From Pseudoduganella dura (GTDB lineage: Bacteria; Pseudomonadota; Gammaproteobacteria; Burkholderiales; Burkholderiaceae_D), in contig NZ_WNWM01000002.1 in assembly GCF_009727155.1 (NCBI RefSeq), positions 4,216,001 to 4,280,000 of the forward strand: DNA of 64,000 nucleotides, read 5' to 3'. The translations under genes and the position numbers were made by a program. Shown piece after piece: positions 34,610 through 43,669 of the stretch. Below the pieces are notes generated by a model, which was given only the letters and a program-made list of their open reading frames with translations, made no database searches and had not been told where the DNA came from. Position 1 is the stretch's first letter. Every line of letters starts with the position of its first letter.

Positions 34610-36724
34610 ATGCGTATTGTCTCGAAACTGAATCACGCCATTCAGCGCGCTCCCAATCTGGCGACATTGGTGGTGGCGCTGGTGGTCCTCGCAATTTTCT
34701 TCCGCCTGCAAATTCTCAACCACTTCAATTATTTATCCGGCGACCGTTACGACGGCGTGATCCAGGTGGCCTTGCTGGAGCACTGGTTCAACGTGTTCAC
34801 GGGCTGGTCGAACTGGCGCAGCCCGAACTATTTCTACCCGTATCCCAATATCCTGGGCTTTAACGAAGGCCAGTTCCTGTATGGCGCGATCTATTCGATA
34901 TTCCGCACCCTGGGCATCGATGGATTCCTGGCCAATGAACTGGTCAACGTGGCAATCAAGGCGATCGGCTTTTTCGGCTTTATCGCCGCGGGGCGCCGCA
35001 TATTGAAATTGCCGTTGGCCTGGGCTTTGCTGGGGGCGGCGATCTTCACCCTGAGCAATAACAGCTTTTTGCAGATGTCGCACGCGCAGCTGCTGTCGGT
35101 GGCATTCGCGCCGGTCGAGGCTGTGCTGATCTACGAAGCCATCGGCGCGCTGCTCGCCCATGATGCCCGGCGCCTGTTCAGGTTTGGCAGCATCGCCGGG
35201 GTGTTTTTCGCGGCCTGGCTGATCACCTGTCTCTACACTGCCTGGTTCTTTACCCTGTTTGCGATGGTCACGCTCGCCGTGCTGCTGCTGACGGCTGGCC
35301 GGCCGGGCCTTGCGCGCCTGTGGCAAGCCATCATGGCGAACAAGCTGGCGATCGCGGGGATCGCGATGGTTACCGGCCTGGCCCTGGTGCCGTTCGTCAG
35401 CGTTTACACAGGCGGCGTGTCCAGGCAGCGCGCCTGGAGCGAGATCCTGTTCTACCTGCCCAACCTGTGGGATACGGTCAACGTCAGTACCGGCAACCTG
35501 CTGTACGGAGGCGTCATCGAATACCTGCTGGCGCATTGCAGTCGCTGCCATTTCGGCAACGGCGAGATGGAAGCGGGCTTGTCGCCCGTGCTGCTGGCGC
35601 TGACCGGCATGTGCATGTTCAGTATCTTCCGCCGCAAGAGTGCGGCAGGGCTGGCCGAAAAGGCGGCCCTGGTCAGTATTGCCGCTGCCAGCCTCATTTT
35701 ATGGGTGATGGCACTTCGTATCGATGGCCATAGTGCCTGGTTCCTTATCTACAAATTCTGGCCAGGCGGTAACGGGCTGCGTGTCGTCGCGCGTATTGCA
35801 CTGCTGCTGGCGCTGCCAGCTACGGCGCTGGCTGTCTGGTACCTGTCGCGTTCGTCATGGCCGCCACTGGCGTTGCTGGCGATTGGCACCGTGCTGCTGG
35901 CCGAGCAGATCAATACCAGACCCATCACCACGCTGGACCGGCGCCTGATGCTGGAGCGTACGAGCGGGATTGCGGCGCCACCGGCCAGTTGCCGCGCATT
36001 CTTTACCACCGCTTCGCCCGATACCGTGGAGGGCGACGAGTCGTTCCCGGTAGGGGCGCTGTATCCGCACAACGTGGATGCGATGCTGATCGCCGAATAT
36101 GTGCATCTGCCTACCATCAACGGCGTGGCGAGCTTCCATCCCGCCGACTGGAATTTTGGCTCGCCGGGCAGCCCCGACTACCTGCAACGGGTCAAGGTAT
36201 TTGCCGATGCGCATAAACTGGAAGGCCTGTGCCAGCTGGACCTGAAGACCAGGCAATGGAACAGCCGGCCGGTCTTCGCCGCCACGAGCGAGCGGGTAGC
36301 CTACTGGGATCTCTCCAACGCCAGCGAGGCCATTCCGGCCGACAGCCTGCAGGGTTTCAGCCCGGCCCAGACGTTCGGACGCTGGAGCGAGGGCAAGGAA
36401 GCCAGTTTCAAGTACACGTTGCCGGACAGTGCGGGCAATGGGGACCTGACATTGCAGATTGTGCTGATCACCGCGTTGGTCAACGATCGCCACAGTCAGC
36501 GAATGCTCGTCTCCGTAAACGGCGGCGAAAAGCATGAGTTCGTTTTCAAGACCACCGCGCGTGCCAATGCCGAGCTGCGCCTGCCTGCCGCCAGGGAAGG
36601 CGTGATCAGGATGGAATTCCCGGATGCGATTTCACCCAAGGAGCTCGGTATCAATGCCGACACGCGACCGCTTGCCGCCGGCATCAAGTCCTTTGAAATC
36701 CGGCGTGCGATAAAGGCGGAATGA
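34610..36724 (+). CDS. Polytopic membrane protein with C-terminal soluble domain (GT-C-like)
   Basis: The protein has 704 residues. About eleven membrane segments lie in ~15-430 (for example TLVVALVVLAIFFRLQIL, IKAIGFFGFIAAGRRI and LLLALPATALAVWYLS), with a first periplasmic loop carrying GDRYDGVIQVALLEHWFNVF and YFYPYPNILG. Acidic residues in this loop are typical of GT-C glycosyltransferases that use lipid-linked sugars. Residues ~440-700 are soluble and extracytoplasmic, with Cys and beta-rich stretches, ending in an immunoglobulin- or jelly-roll-like segment. I do not recognise a named family. It is divergent from the O-acetylation pair, so a role in glycan assembly or modification is plausible. 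There is no clear Shine-Dalgarno before the ATG. Confidence 0.75.
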   Translation: MRIVSKLNHAIQRAPNLATLVVALVVLAIFFRLQILNHFNYLSGDRYDGVIQVALLEHWFNVFTGWSNWRSPNYFYPYPNILGFNEGQFLYGAIYSIFRTLGIDGFLANELVNVAIKAIGFFGFIAAGRRILKLPLAWALLGAAIFTLSNNSFLQMSHAQLLSVAFAPVEAVLIYEAIGALLAHDARRLFRFGSIAGVFFAAWLITCLYTAWFFTLFAMVTLAVLLLTAGRPGLARLWQAIMANKLAIAGIAMVTGLALVPFVSVYTGGVSRQRAWSEILFYLPNLWDTVNVSTGNLLYGGVIEYLLAHCSRCHFGNGEMEAGLSPVLLALTGMCMFSIFRRKSAAGLAEKAALVSIAAASLILWVMALRIDGHSAWFLIYKFWPGGNGLRVVARIALLLALPATALAVWYLSRSSWPPLALLAIGTVLLAEQINTRPITTLDRRLMLERTSGIAAPPASCRAFFTTASPDTVEGDESFPVGALYPHNVDAMLIAEYVHLPTINGVASFHPADWNFGSPGSPDYLQRVKVFADAHKLEGLCQLDLKTRQWNSRPVFAATSERVAYWDLSNASEAIPADSLQGFSPAQTFGRWSEGKEASFKYTLPDSAGNGDLTLQIVLITALVNDRHSQRMLVSVNGGEKHEFVFKTTARANAELRLPAAREGVIRMEFPDAISPKELGINADTRPLAAGIKSFEIRRAIKAE

Positions 36725-37059
36725 AAGGTCTCCAAGCATGTTCGTCTGTCGGCCTGACTGATCACAAGCGCCGGAACAACGGCGCCGGCCATTACGCGCT
36801 GTTGGCAGAAAGGAAAACCGCGGATGCCGTTTCACGCGCAGGCAATTTGCCGAGCTAGAGCAGCGCCTGCGCCGCTGCTCGCCACCGCACGCGCACGGCG
36901 CATCTCGCGCATCGTGCCCGATCCCGCACGGCAGCATGCTTGCTGGACTTTGCCTAGCCGCGACTCCGTTCAGGGCAAGCACGCTACTCATGACATTGCA
37001 TCACCATGGGATCAGGTCTTGCCATAATTGCCTTTTGACCATATCGACTTGGGTTGCCA
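36725..37059. other. Intergenic region without recognisable features
   Basis: In these 335 bases between the polytopic membrane protein and the intact hydrolase I see no credible gene, strong hairpin or promoter. Similarity to the region before the first hydrolase copy is limited to the start-codon surroundings. Confidence 0.45.
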
Positions 37060-37701
37060 ATGCCCTTTAAATTGTTTTTCCTTCCCGGCGCCCTCGGGCG
37101 AATGGATTTTTGGCTACCGGTTGCCGGGCTTGTGCGTCACCCTGCGGAAAAAATTCACTTCGGATGGCCCGGATTCGGTCCCACTCCGCCCGAGCATGAT
37201 GTGAACGGTATTGACGACCTGGTCGGCAAGGTCGTTTCCAGGCTGGATGCGCCGTCGGCACTCGTCGCGCAATCGATGGGCGGCATCATTGCGATCCGGG
37301 TGGCGCTGGCCCGGCCGGACTTGGTAACGCACCTGATCCTTGCAGCAACGTCGGGCGGCATGGATATTACGGGACTGGGCGCGCAGGACTGGCGCCCGTT
37401 CGTGCGCAGCGACTATCCGGCGCTGCCTGACTGGTTCCTCGATTACCGCGAAGATCTCACGGAGCGCCTCCCCGAACTCCCCATGCCGGTATTGCTGCTC
37501 TGGGGGAATAGCGACCCCATCAGTCCGGTGAAGGTGGGGGAGAAGCTGGCCGCGTGCCTGCCACGGGCCGATCTGCGGATCTTCGACGGCGCGGATCACG
37601 ACCTGGGCTACACGCACGCGGCACAGGTTGCGGCACTGATCGATCGGCACCTCGGATCGGCACCTGGATCGACCCATTTCAAGGAACCTCAAGTTCCGTA
37701 A
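37060..37701 (+). CDS. Alpha/beta hydrolase, intact second copy
   Basis: The protein has 213 residues from the ATG at 37060 (a TTG two codons earlier is also open). Compact alpha/beta hydrolase: oxyanion region LPGALGRMDFW, GWPGFGPTP, nucleophile elbow LVAQSMGGI (first Gly of GxSxG replaced by Ala), acid in WGNSDPISPVKVG and catalytic His in FDGADHDLGYTHA. The cap domain is very short. The substrate is unknown. It is a close paralogue of the frameshifted copy at 28622; about nine in ten bases agree by eye, and matching continues some 30 bases past the stop. The two copies are direct repeats about 8.4 kb apart. Confidence 0.88.
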   Translation: MPFKLFFLPGALGRMDFWLPVAGLVRHPAEKIHFGWPGFGPTPPEHDVNGIDDLVGKVVSRLDAPSALVAQSMGGIIAIRVALARPDLVTHLILAATSGGMDITGLGAQDWRPFVRSDYPALPDWFLDYREDLTERLPELPMPVLLLWGNSDPISPVKVGEKLAACLPRADLRIFDGADHDLGYTHAAQVAALIDRHLGSAPGSTHFKEPQVP

Positions 37702-37760
37702 TGGCGCTCGCCGCGGAAGCGGCGGATCGGCACACGAGGGCAGGTGACCGGCACGGTGCC

Positions 37761-38189
37761 TTACACCTGGTGTGAGCCGGAGTCGGCGCCATCCACGGGC
37801 GTCAGCACATGGCCCGCTTGCCCCAGCAACGCAACCGCTTTGGGCATGTCGCCTCTCTTGAGCAGCAGATGATCGCCGTCGAAAGTCGATACGACGAACA
37901 CCCCCAGTCCACCCTCCGACAACGGCCGCACGACCGACAGCACGATGCCGGTGGCGCCAAAGGCGAACGGGCCGACGAAACGCAGGCAGGTCCAGCCGCC
38001 TTCCTTCTGCATATCCTCCGGCACGCGTTCAGCCAGGCAGACGATGGACAGTTCGTGGGCCGAGCGGCTGATGGTCACGAAGCCGGTCCCATCGGCCCAG
38101 GCGGGAATGGCTGCGTTCGGCGCCAGACGGCAAACCGCGTATTCGCCTTCTGCCTGTTCCAGTTCGATCTGATGGATCTCTTTTTGCAT
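37761..38189 (-). CDS. ACT-domain protein
   Basis: The protein has 142 residues. It is similar to small ACT-domain proteins with tandem ACT-like folds: EYAVCRLAPNAAIPAWADG, FVTISRSAHELSIVCLAE, FVGPFAFGATGIVLSVVRPL and GLGVFVVSTFDGDHLLLK. ACT domains bind amino acids and regulate metabolism. It lies 18 nt downstream of a LysE/ArgO-type exporter and shares its direction, so it may sense the exported basic amino acid. No enzymatic domain is attached. Confidence 0.8.
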   Translation of the reverse strand: MQKEIHQIELEQAEGEYAVCRLAPNAAIPAWADGTGFVTISRSAHELSIVCLAERVPEDMQKEGGWTCLRFVGPFAFGATGIVLSVVRPLSEGGLGVFVVSTFDGDHLLLKRGDMPKAVALLGQAGHVLTPVDGADSGSHQV

Positions 38190-38207
38190 ACGTCCTCTGA
38201 AGATTTA

Positions 38208-38819
38208 TTAAACGAAAAGTGAGACGGCGATGGTCCACATGACCATGGCAATCAGCGCATCGAGCATCCGCCATGCGGCAGGCCGGGCGAACAACCGGGT
38301 CAACCCGCGCGCGCCCAGCCCCAGGCTGGTAAACCACAGCACGGACGCTGCCATTGCGCCAGCGGTAAAGCTGATGCGGCCATCGCCCGATTGCTGCGCG
38401 CCGATTGCGCCGAGCAGCACCACCGTATCGAGCCAGGCGTGCGGATTCAACAGGCTGAGCGCCATGGCGGCACGGAAGACGGGCCCGCGACGAGGCAGGC
38501 TGCGTTCATCGCCCTGCACCAGCCGGGACTGGCCGCGCCACGCCGATACCGCAGCGCGCCGACCGTATTCGACAAGGAACAATGCGCCGCCGATGCGCAC
38601 AACCTCCAGCAGCATTGGGCTCGAAGCGATGGCGCGACCGACACTGCCGGCGCCGAGCGCAATGAGCAGCACGTCGCAGCAGATGCAGGTGACGATGCAC
38701 ATTGCGACGTATCGGCGCTGCAGGGCCTGCCGCAGCAGGAAGGCATTTTGTGCACCGATGGCAACAATCAGGCCGCCGCCCATGGCCATGCCTTTGAAAA
38801 AAGCGCCGCTAAGCATCAT
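38208..38819 (-). CDS. argO: LysE/ArgO-family amino acid exporter
   Basis: The protein has 203 residues from the first of two adjacent ATGs at 38819, behind GGGAG; a longer frame to 38888 would run through the divergent promoter. Six hydrophobic segments and the family opening GGGLIVAIGAQNAFLLRQAL are visible, with SLLNPHAWLDTVVLLGAIG in the middle. ArgO/LysE export arginine or lysine when they accumulate. The divergent LysR-type gene of the ArgP/LysG kind is the usual activator, confirming the assignment. Which amino acid is exported cannot be read from sequence. It is co-directional with the ACT-domain gene. Confidence 0.9.
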   Translation of the reverse strand: MMLSGAFFKGMAMGGGLIVAIGAQNAFLLRQALQRRYVAMCIVTCICCDVLLIALGAGSVGRAIASSPMLLEVVRIGGALFLVEYGRRAAVSAWRGQSRLVQGDERSLPRRGPVFRAAMALSLLNPHAWLDTVVLLGAIGAQQSGDGRISFTAGAMAASVLWFTSLGLGARGLTRLFARPAAWRMLDALIAMVMWTIAVSLFV

Positions 38820-38869
38820 TGCTCCCTTGCTGCAGAAAGGCCGAAGCTTAACGATCCTGAGTTGATTAG

Positions 38870-38897
38870 TATAATGAATGATGTTCATAAATCATTC
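38870..38897. promoter_or_regulatory. argP/argO intergenic promoter and operator
   Basis: A perfect TATAAT (38870-38875) for the argP-like gene is followed at once by a perfect inverted repeat: GAATGAT (38876-38882), an 8-nt spacer and ATCATTC (38891-38897). On the other strand TATACT covers the same place. A LysR-type operator over the argP start region would explain autoregulation together with argO control. Confidence 0.6.
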
Positions 38898-38909
38898 ACA
38901 GAACTTATC

Positions 38910-39791
38910 ATGTGGGACTATCGTGGACTGGCAGCACTGACGGCGATCGTGGAAGAAGGCAATTTCGAGCGGGCCGCAATGGCTTTGTCCATCAGCCAGC
39001 CTGCGGTTTCGCACCGCCTGCGCGCGCTGGAACAATGGGCTGGCGAATTGCTGGTGATACGCAGCCAGCCGCCGCAGGCCACGCTCCGCGGTCAGCAGCT
39101 GATCGCGCATTTTCGCCAGGTGCAGCTGCTGGAGTCCGGCATGGAGGCTCAATTGCAGGCCCATACCCCGATGCCGCAACTGGCGATCGCAGTCAATGCG
39201 GACAGCGCGGCGACCTGGCTGCTCGATGCGCTGGCGCCGCTACTGAATGCGCCCGCGTGCCTGATCGACATACGGATCGACGATCAGGAGGAAACGCTGC
39301 GCCATCTGCGGGAGGGGCAGGTGATCGGCTGCATCACCAGTTCCGGCGACGCGGTCGCCGGCACGACCGTGGAAGCATTGGGCAACATGGCTTATCTTTG
39401 CGTGGCAACGCCGGCCTTCGTGCAGCGCTGGTTCGCGGATGGTGTGACCGCGTCCGCGACGGCGGTCGCGCCAGCCCTGGTGTACAACCGCAGCGACCGG
39501 CTGCATGAACGCTATCTTCGGCAGGCCGGACTGCCTCCCGGCGTGCCGAAGAACTATTTTCCGAGTGCCGAGGGTTTTGTGTCGTTCATCAAGGCCGGCC
39601 ACGGTTATGGCATGGTGCCGGCGATCCAGGTTCGCCACGAACTGGAAGCGGGCACACTGGTGGAGCTGACGCCGCGAGAAGCGCTGGATGTGCCGCTTTA
39701 CTGGCACCAATGGAATATACAAACCCTGACCACGCGTGCGTTGCGTACCGCCATTGTGGAAGCCGCGCAGCGTTGGCTCGGGAGGCACTGA
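38910..39791 (+). CDS. argP: LysR-family regulator, ArgP/LysG type
   Basis: The protein has 293 residues from the ATG at 38910, which gives the family start MWDYRGLAALTAIVEEGNFE; the frame is open upstream. The winged helix-turn-helix (~3-62) contains RAAMALSISQPAVSHRLRAL. The effector domain has the ArgP/LysG-type features IRIDDQEETLRHLREGQVIG, YLCVATPAFVQRWF and NYFPSAEGFVSFIKAGHGYG. Such regulators sense lysine or arginine and control export genes. The divergent argO-like gene and the shared inverted repeat support this. A terminator follows at 39822. Confidence 0.9.
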   Translation: MWDYRGLAALTAIVEEGNFERAAMALSISQPAVSHRLRALEQWAGELLVIRSQPPQATLRGQQLIAHFRQVQLLESGMEAQLQAHTPMPQLAIAVNADSAATWLLDALAPLLNAPACLIDIRIDDQEETLRHLREGQVIGCITSSGDAVAGTTVEALGNMAYLCVATPAFVQRWFADGVTASATAVAPALVYNRSDRLHERYLRQAGLPPGVPKNYFPSAEGFVSFIKAGHGYGMVPAIQVRHELEAGTLVELTPREALDVPLYWHQWNIQTLTTRALRTAIVEAAQRWLGRH

Positions 39792-39821
39792 TCAATTCTG
39801 GTGGGTGAGACCAGCCTCGGC

Positions 39822-39855
39822 AAATCGTCGCCCTGCCGGGCATGGCGACGATTTT
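39822..39855. terminator. Bidirectional terminator between argP and trhO
   Basis: AAATCGTCGCC and GGCGACGATTT are perfect 11-bp arms around an 11-nt loop, followed by one further T (four T in all) and flanked by A on the other side. It serves convergent genes on both strands. Confidence 0.8.
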
Positions 39856-39911
39856 CAGTGCGGCTGGGCGCCTTTCCCAACCGGTTGCGAGACATCCGCC
39901 CGGCGAATCGC

Positions 39912-40799
39912 TCAGTCCCGCGCCTTGCCATGGCAGTGCGGGCACGACACCTCGTACACATACTCCGGCGCCAGTTGCTGGCGCGGCGTGACCACGGCGC
40001 GGCACGCGAAGCACTGCACGGTCTCGGTCGGCTGCAGCTGCGGGTTGAGCGCGGTGCGGTAGTCGAACACGAAGCAGTCGCCCGTGTAGTGCGCGCCGCC
40101 CACATCCTCGAAGTATTTCAGGATGCCGCCTTCGAGCTGGTAGACGTTGTCGTAGCCGATGTTCTGCATGTGGATCGCGGCCTTTTCGCAGCGGATGCCG
40201 CCGGTGCAGAACGTGACCACGGTCTTGCCTTCGAAGTCGGCCTTGTGCTCTTCGATCAGTTGCGGAAATTCGGTGAACTTCTTGATGCGGTAGTCGACCG
40301 TATTGTCGAACGTGCCCACGTCCACTTCGAAATCATTGCGGGTGTCCACCATCACCACCGGCTTGCCGTTGTCATCGTGGCCCGCGTCCAGCCAGCGCTT
40401 CAGGGTTTTTGCGTCCACGAACGGCGCGCGGCCTTCTTCCGGCTTGATCAGCGGCATGCGCATCGTGATGATCTCGGCCTTGATCTTCACCAGCATGCGC
40501 TTGTGCGACTGCTCGGTGGACAGGCTTTCCTTCGCTTCCAGGTCGGCCAGCCGGGCATCGGCGCGCACCCATGCCAGGTACTCGTCGATATTTTCGCGCG
40601 TGCCGGAGAGGAACATGTTGATGCCTTCGGGCGTCAGCAGGATCGTGCCCTTCAAGCCGAGGCGCTGCGTGATGTCCTGGTATTGCGGGCGCAGTTCTTC
40701 GAGGTTTTCCAGCGTGATGAACTTGTAGGCGGCGATGTTGACGAACAACGCCGGAGCGGCGCCGGCCTGGACGGGGGCGCCAAGAGTGCTAGCTTGCAT
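39912..40799 (-). CDS. trhO: tRNA uridine(34) hydroxylase TrhO (YceA), rhodanese domain
   Basis: The protein has 295 residues. The N-terminal acylphosphatase-like region ([36 protein letters not shown]) is followed by a rhodanese domain with active-site loop [13 protein letters not shown], and a C-terminal Cys-rich zinc-like segment (VQCFACR and CPHCHG). TrhO uses molecular oxygen to hydroxylate U34 of certain tRNAs on the way to 5-methoxyuridine or the carboxymethoxy derivative. Length and motifs are those of the family. It stands alone, convergent with the argP-like gene. Confidence 0.93.
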   Translation of the reverse strand: MQASTLGAPVQAGAAPALFVNIAAYKFITLENLEELRPQYQDITQRLGLKGTILLTPEGINMFLSGTRENIDEYLAWVRADARLADLEAKESLSTEQSHKRMLVKIKAEIITMRMPLIKPEEGRAPFVDAKTLKRWLDAGHDDNGKPVVMVDTRNDFEVDVGTFDNTVDYRIKKFTEFPQLIEEHKADFEGKTVVTFCTGGIRCEKAAIHMQNIGYDNVYQLEGGILKYFEDVGGAHYTGDCFVFDYRTALNPQLQPTETVQCFACRAVVTPRQQLAPEYVYEVSCPHCHGKARD

Positions 40800-40894
40800 A
40801 ACGGATCAGGGAAGGAATAGCGGAACAGCCGACATTATAAGCGTATCGCTGCAAAGCCGGCGGCAACGCCCGGGCCGCCCCGTCGATGTTTTAG

Positions 40895-41467
40895 CTAAGC
40901 AACAGTCATGCCGCTGCGCGGCTTGTGCCGCAGCAGGAACGCCGCAAGGCCGGCGGCCGTCAGCAGCAGGGTCGATGGCTCCGGCACGGCTTGCCGCACG
41001 TCTTCCTGCAGCGACCAGTGCGCGTAAGTCATGAACGTGGAATTGGCCGCGTCGCCGATCACGGCGAAGGGAAGCAGCAGGTCGGCATATGGGCTGGCCG
41101 TATTGGTAAAGGCGGCGCCTTTCGCGAATACGCCGTTGACTTCAAACGCCGTGACGACGAAGCACAGCAGGGGATTCGTGCAGCCGTTGGTCAGGCCCGG
41201 ATTGGCATCGTGCATACCCTGGAAGACCAGCCGGTCGAGGGCGCTGGAAGCGCCGAAAGTGGCAGCCAGGGAATCGAACGCCATGTTACCTTCCACCGGA
41301 CGCGTGTCGGAGAACGACACGTCGTAGTGCTGGCCATCGTATTCGACACCCGTGGCACCCGTCAGGATACCGTTGGTAACGAGCAGGATCGGCCCGGCAT
41401 GGGCGGTCAGTTGCATTCCCAGCAGCATGCCGCATGCCGCAAGGAGTTTCTTGGAAGTGGATTTCAC
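40895..41467 (-). CDS. PEP-CTERM protein, paralogue A
   Basis: The protein has 190 residues from a GTG at 41467. This start is chosen because GGAG-CCGCC-GTG aligns with GGAG-CCACG-ATG of the neighbouring paralogue; the ATG 24 nt upstream has no such site. The signal peptide (KLLAACGMLLGMQLTAHA) is followed by PILLVTNGILTGATGVEYDG and HYDVSFSDTRP, two Cys (GCTNPLLCFVV), and a C-terminal sorting signal VPEPSTLLLTAAGLAAFLL plus RHKPR. PEP-CTERM signals are processed by exosortase and target proteins to the surface matrix. No exosortase lies in the window. The function of the globular part is unknown. Confidence 0.87.
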   Translation of the reverse strand: MKSTSKKLLAACGMLLGMQLTAHAGPILLVTNGILTGATGVEYDGQHYDVSFSDTRPVEGNMAFDSLAATFGASSALDRLVFQGMHDANPGLTNGCTNPLLCFVVTAFEVNGVFAKGAAFTNTASPYADLLLPFAVIGDAANSTFMTYAHWSLQEDVRQAVPEPSTLLLTAAGLAAFLLRHKPRSGMTVA

Positions 41468-41662
41468 GGCGGCTCCAGTGTGATACTTCATTAACTCATC
41501 AGTTAATGAATAAAGAGCAAGAATTGTACCAGAATGGAAATGTTAAGGGAAATCAATGCCATAGTTAAGGATGGCATTGATTCTGCTCAATGAAGTGTAA
41601 GATTTCTCGACAGGTATTGAAGTTTCCGTCCCTGTGCAACAGCCAGGTAAGGTGCTTCTGGA

Positions 41663-42241
41663 TCAGGCATGCATCCGGGCAGCGCCGCTTCCATCACGCC
41701 GGCGCCGCGCGAGCAGGGCAGCGAGGCCGGCGCCAGCCAGCCACAGCGTGGACGGCTCTGGAACAACCTGGCGTTCTTCCTGCAGCGCCCAATGGGCATA
41801 AGTGACGATGGCCGAGTTGGCGGCATTGCCCAACACGGCATAAGGAATGATCGGGTCGAGGTAACGGGTCGAGGTATTGGTAAATGCTACGCCGGTCGCC
41901 AGGATCTGGTTAACGTCGAATGCCGTCACGACCAAGCATTTCACCGGGTTCGAGCAACCGTTCGTCAAGCCTGGCGACATGTCGTAAGCACCCTGGAACA
42001 CGAACTGGTCCAGGACATCCATCGCACCCCAGGTCGCGGCGAGGTCATGAAACGCCAGGCTTCCCGCCGTCGGACGCGTATCGGAGAACGAAACGTCATA
42101 GTGCCGGCCCCCGAACTCGACGCCTTGGGCACCCATCAGCACGCCGTTCGTGACGAGCAGGATCGGGCTCGCGTGGGCTGTGGCATTCAGGCCCAGCAGG
42201 AAGCTGCCGGTGATGAGGATTTTTTTCGTTATGGGTCGCAT
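41663..42241 (-). CDS. PEP-CTERM protein, paralogue B
   Basis: The protein has 192 residues from the ATG at 42241, six bases after AGGAG; the open frame reaches 42313 from a TTG. The same plan as paralogue A: signal peptide (ILITGSFLLGLNATAHA), PILLVTNGVLMGAQGVEFGG, HYDVSFSDTRPTAGSLAF, conserved GCSNPVKCLVVTAFDVN and VPEPSTLWLAGAGLAALLA with RRRR. The two are about half identical by eye, arranged head to tail with a 195-nt gap, so they arose by tandem duplication but each keeps its own leader. The 3' end (GSGAARMHA) extends past the sorting signal more than usual. Confidence 0.88.
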   Translation of the reverse strand: MRPITKKILITGSFLLGLNATAHASPILLVTNGVLMGAQGVEFGGRHYDVSFSDTRPTAGSLAFHDLAATWGAMDVLDQFVFQGAYDMSPGLTNGCSNPVKCLVVTAFDVNQILATGVAFTNTSTRYLDPIIPYAVLGNAANSAIVTYAHWALQEERQVVPEPSTLWLAGAGLAALLARRRRDGSGAARMHA

Positions 42242-42330
42242 CGTGGCTCCTGTTGGTTGGTTACCAACAGTTAAGCAAGCATAATGCCAGTGAAGAATCT
42301 TGATAAAAATCAAGGGTATGGTTGAGCTAG

Positions 42331-43491
<1,161 letters not shown>

Positions 43492-43536
43492 CGGCCGCCT
43501 CCGCTGCCCCCGGCCTGCCCCGGGCCTCGCGGCGGT

Positions 43537-43562
43537 AAAGGGCACCGGATCCGGTGTCCTTT
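43537..43562. terminator. Terminator-like palindrome after gmd
   Basis: AAAGG-G-CACCGG-ATCCGGTG-T-CCTTT, one G-T wobble, centred on GGATCC. Only a short T run follows, so termination is probable but not certain. Confidence 0.55.
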
Positions 43563-43669
43563 CGTTACGATTCTATTTTTGGCAATCATGCGGAGGCCAC
43601 ATCGGTGCCCGCCGGCTTTCGCCACTTCCGCCCGGCCTGTAAAATGGCACCTTCCGCTGCCCCATTTCC

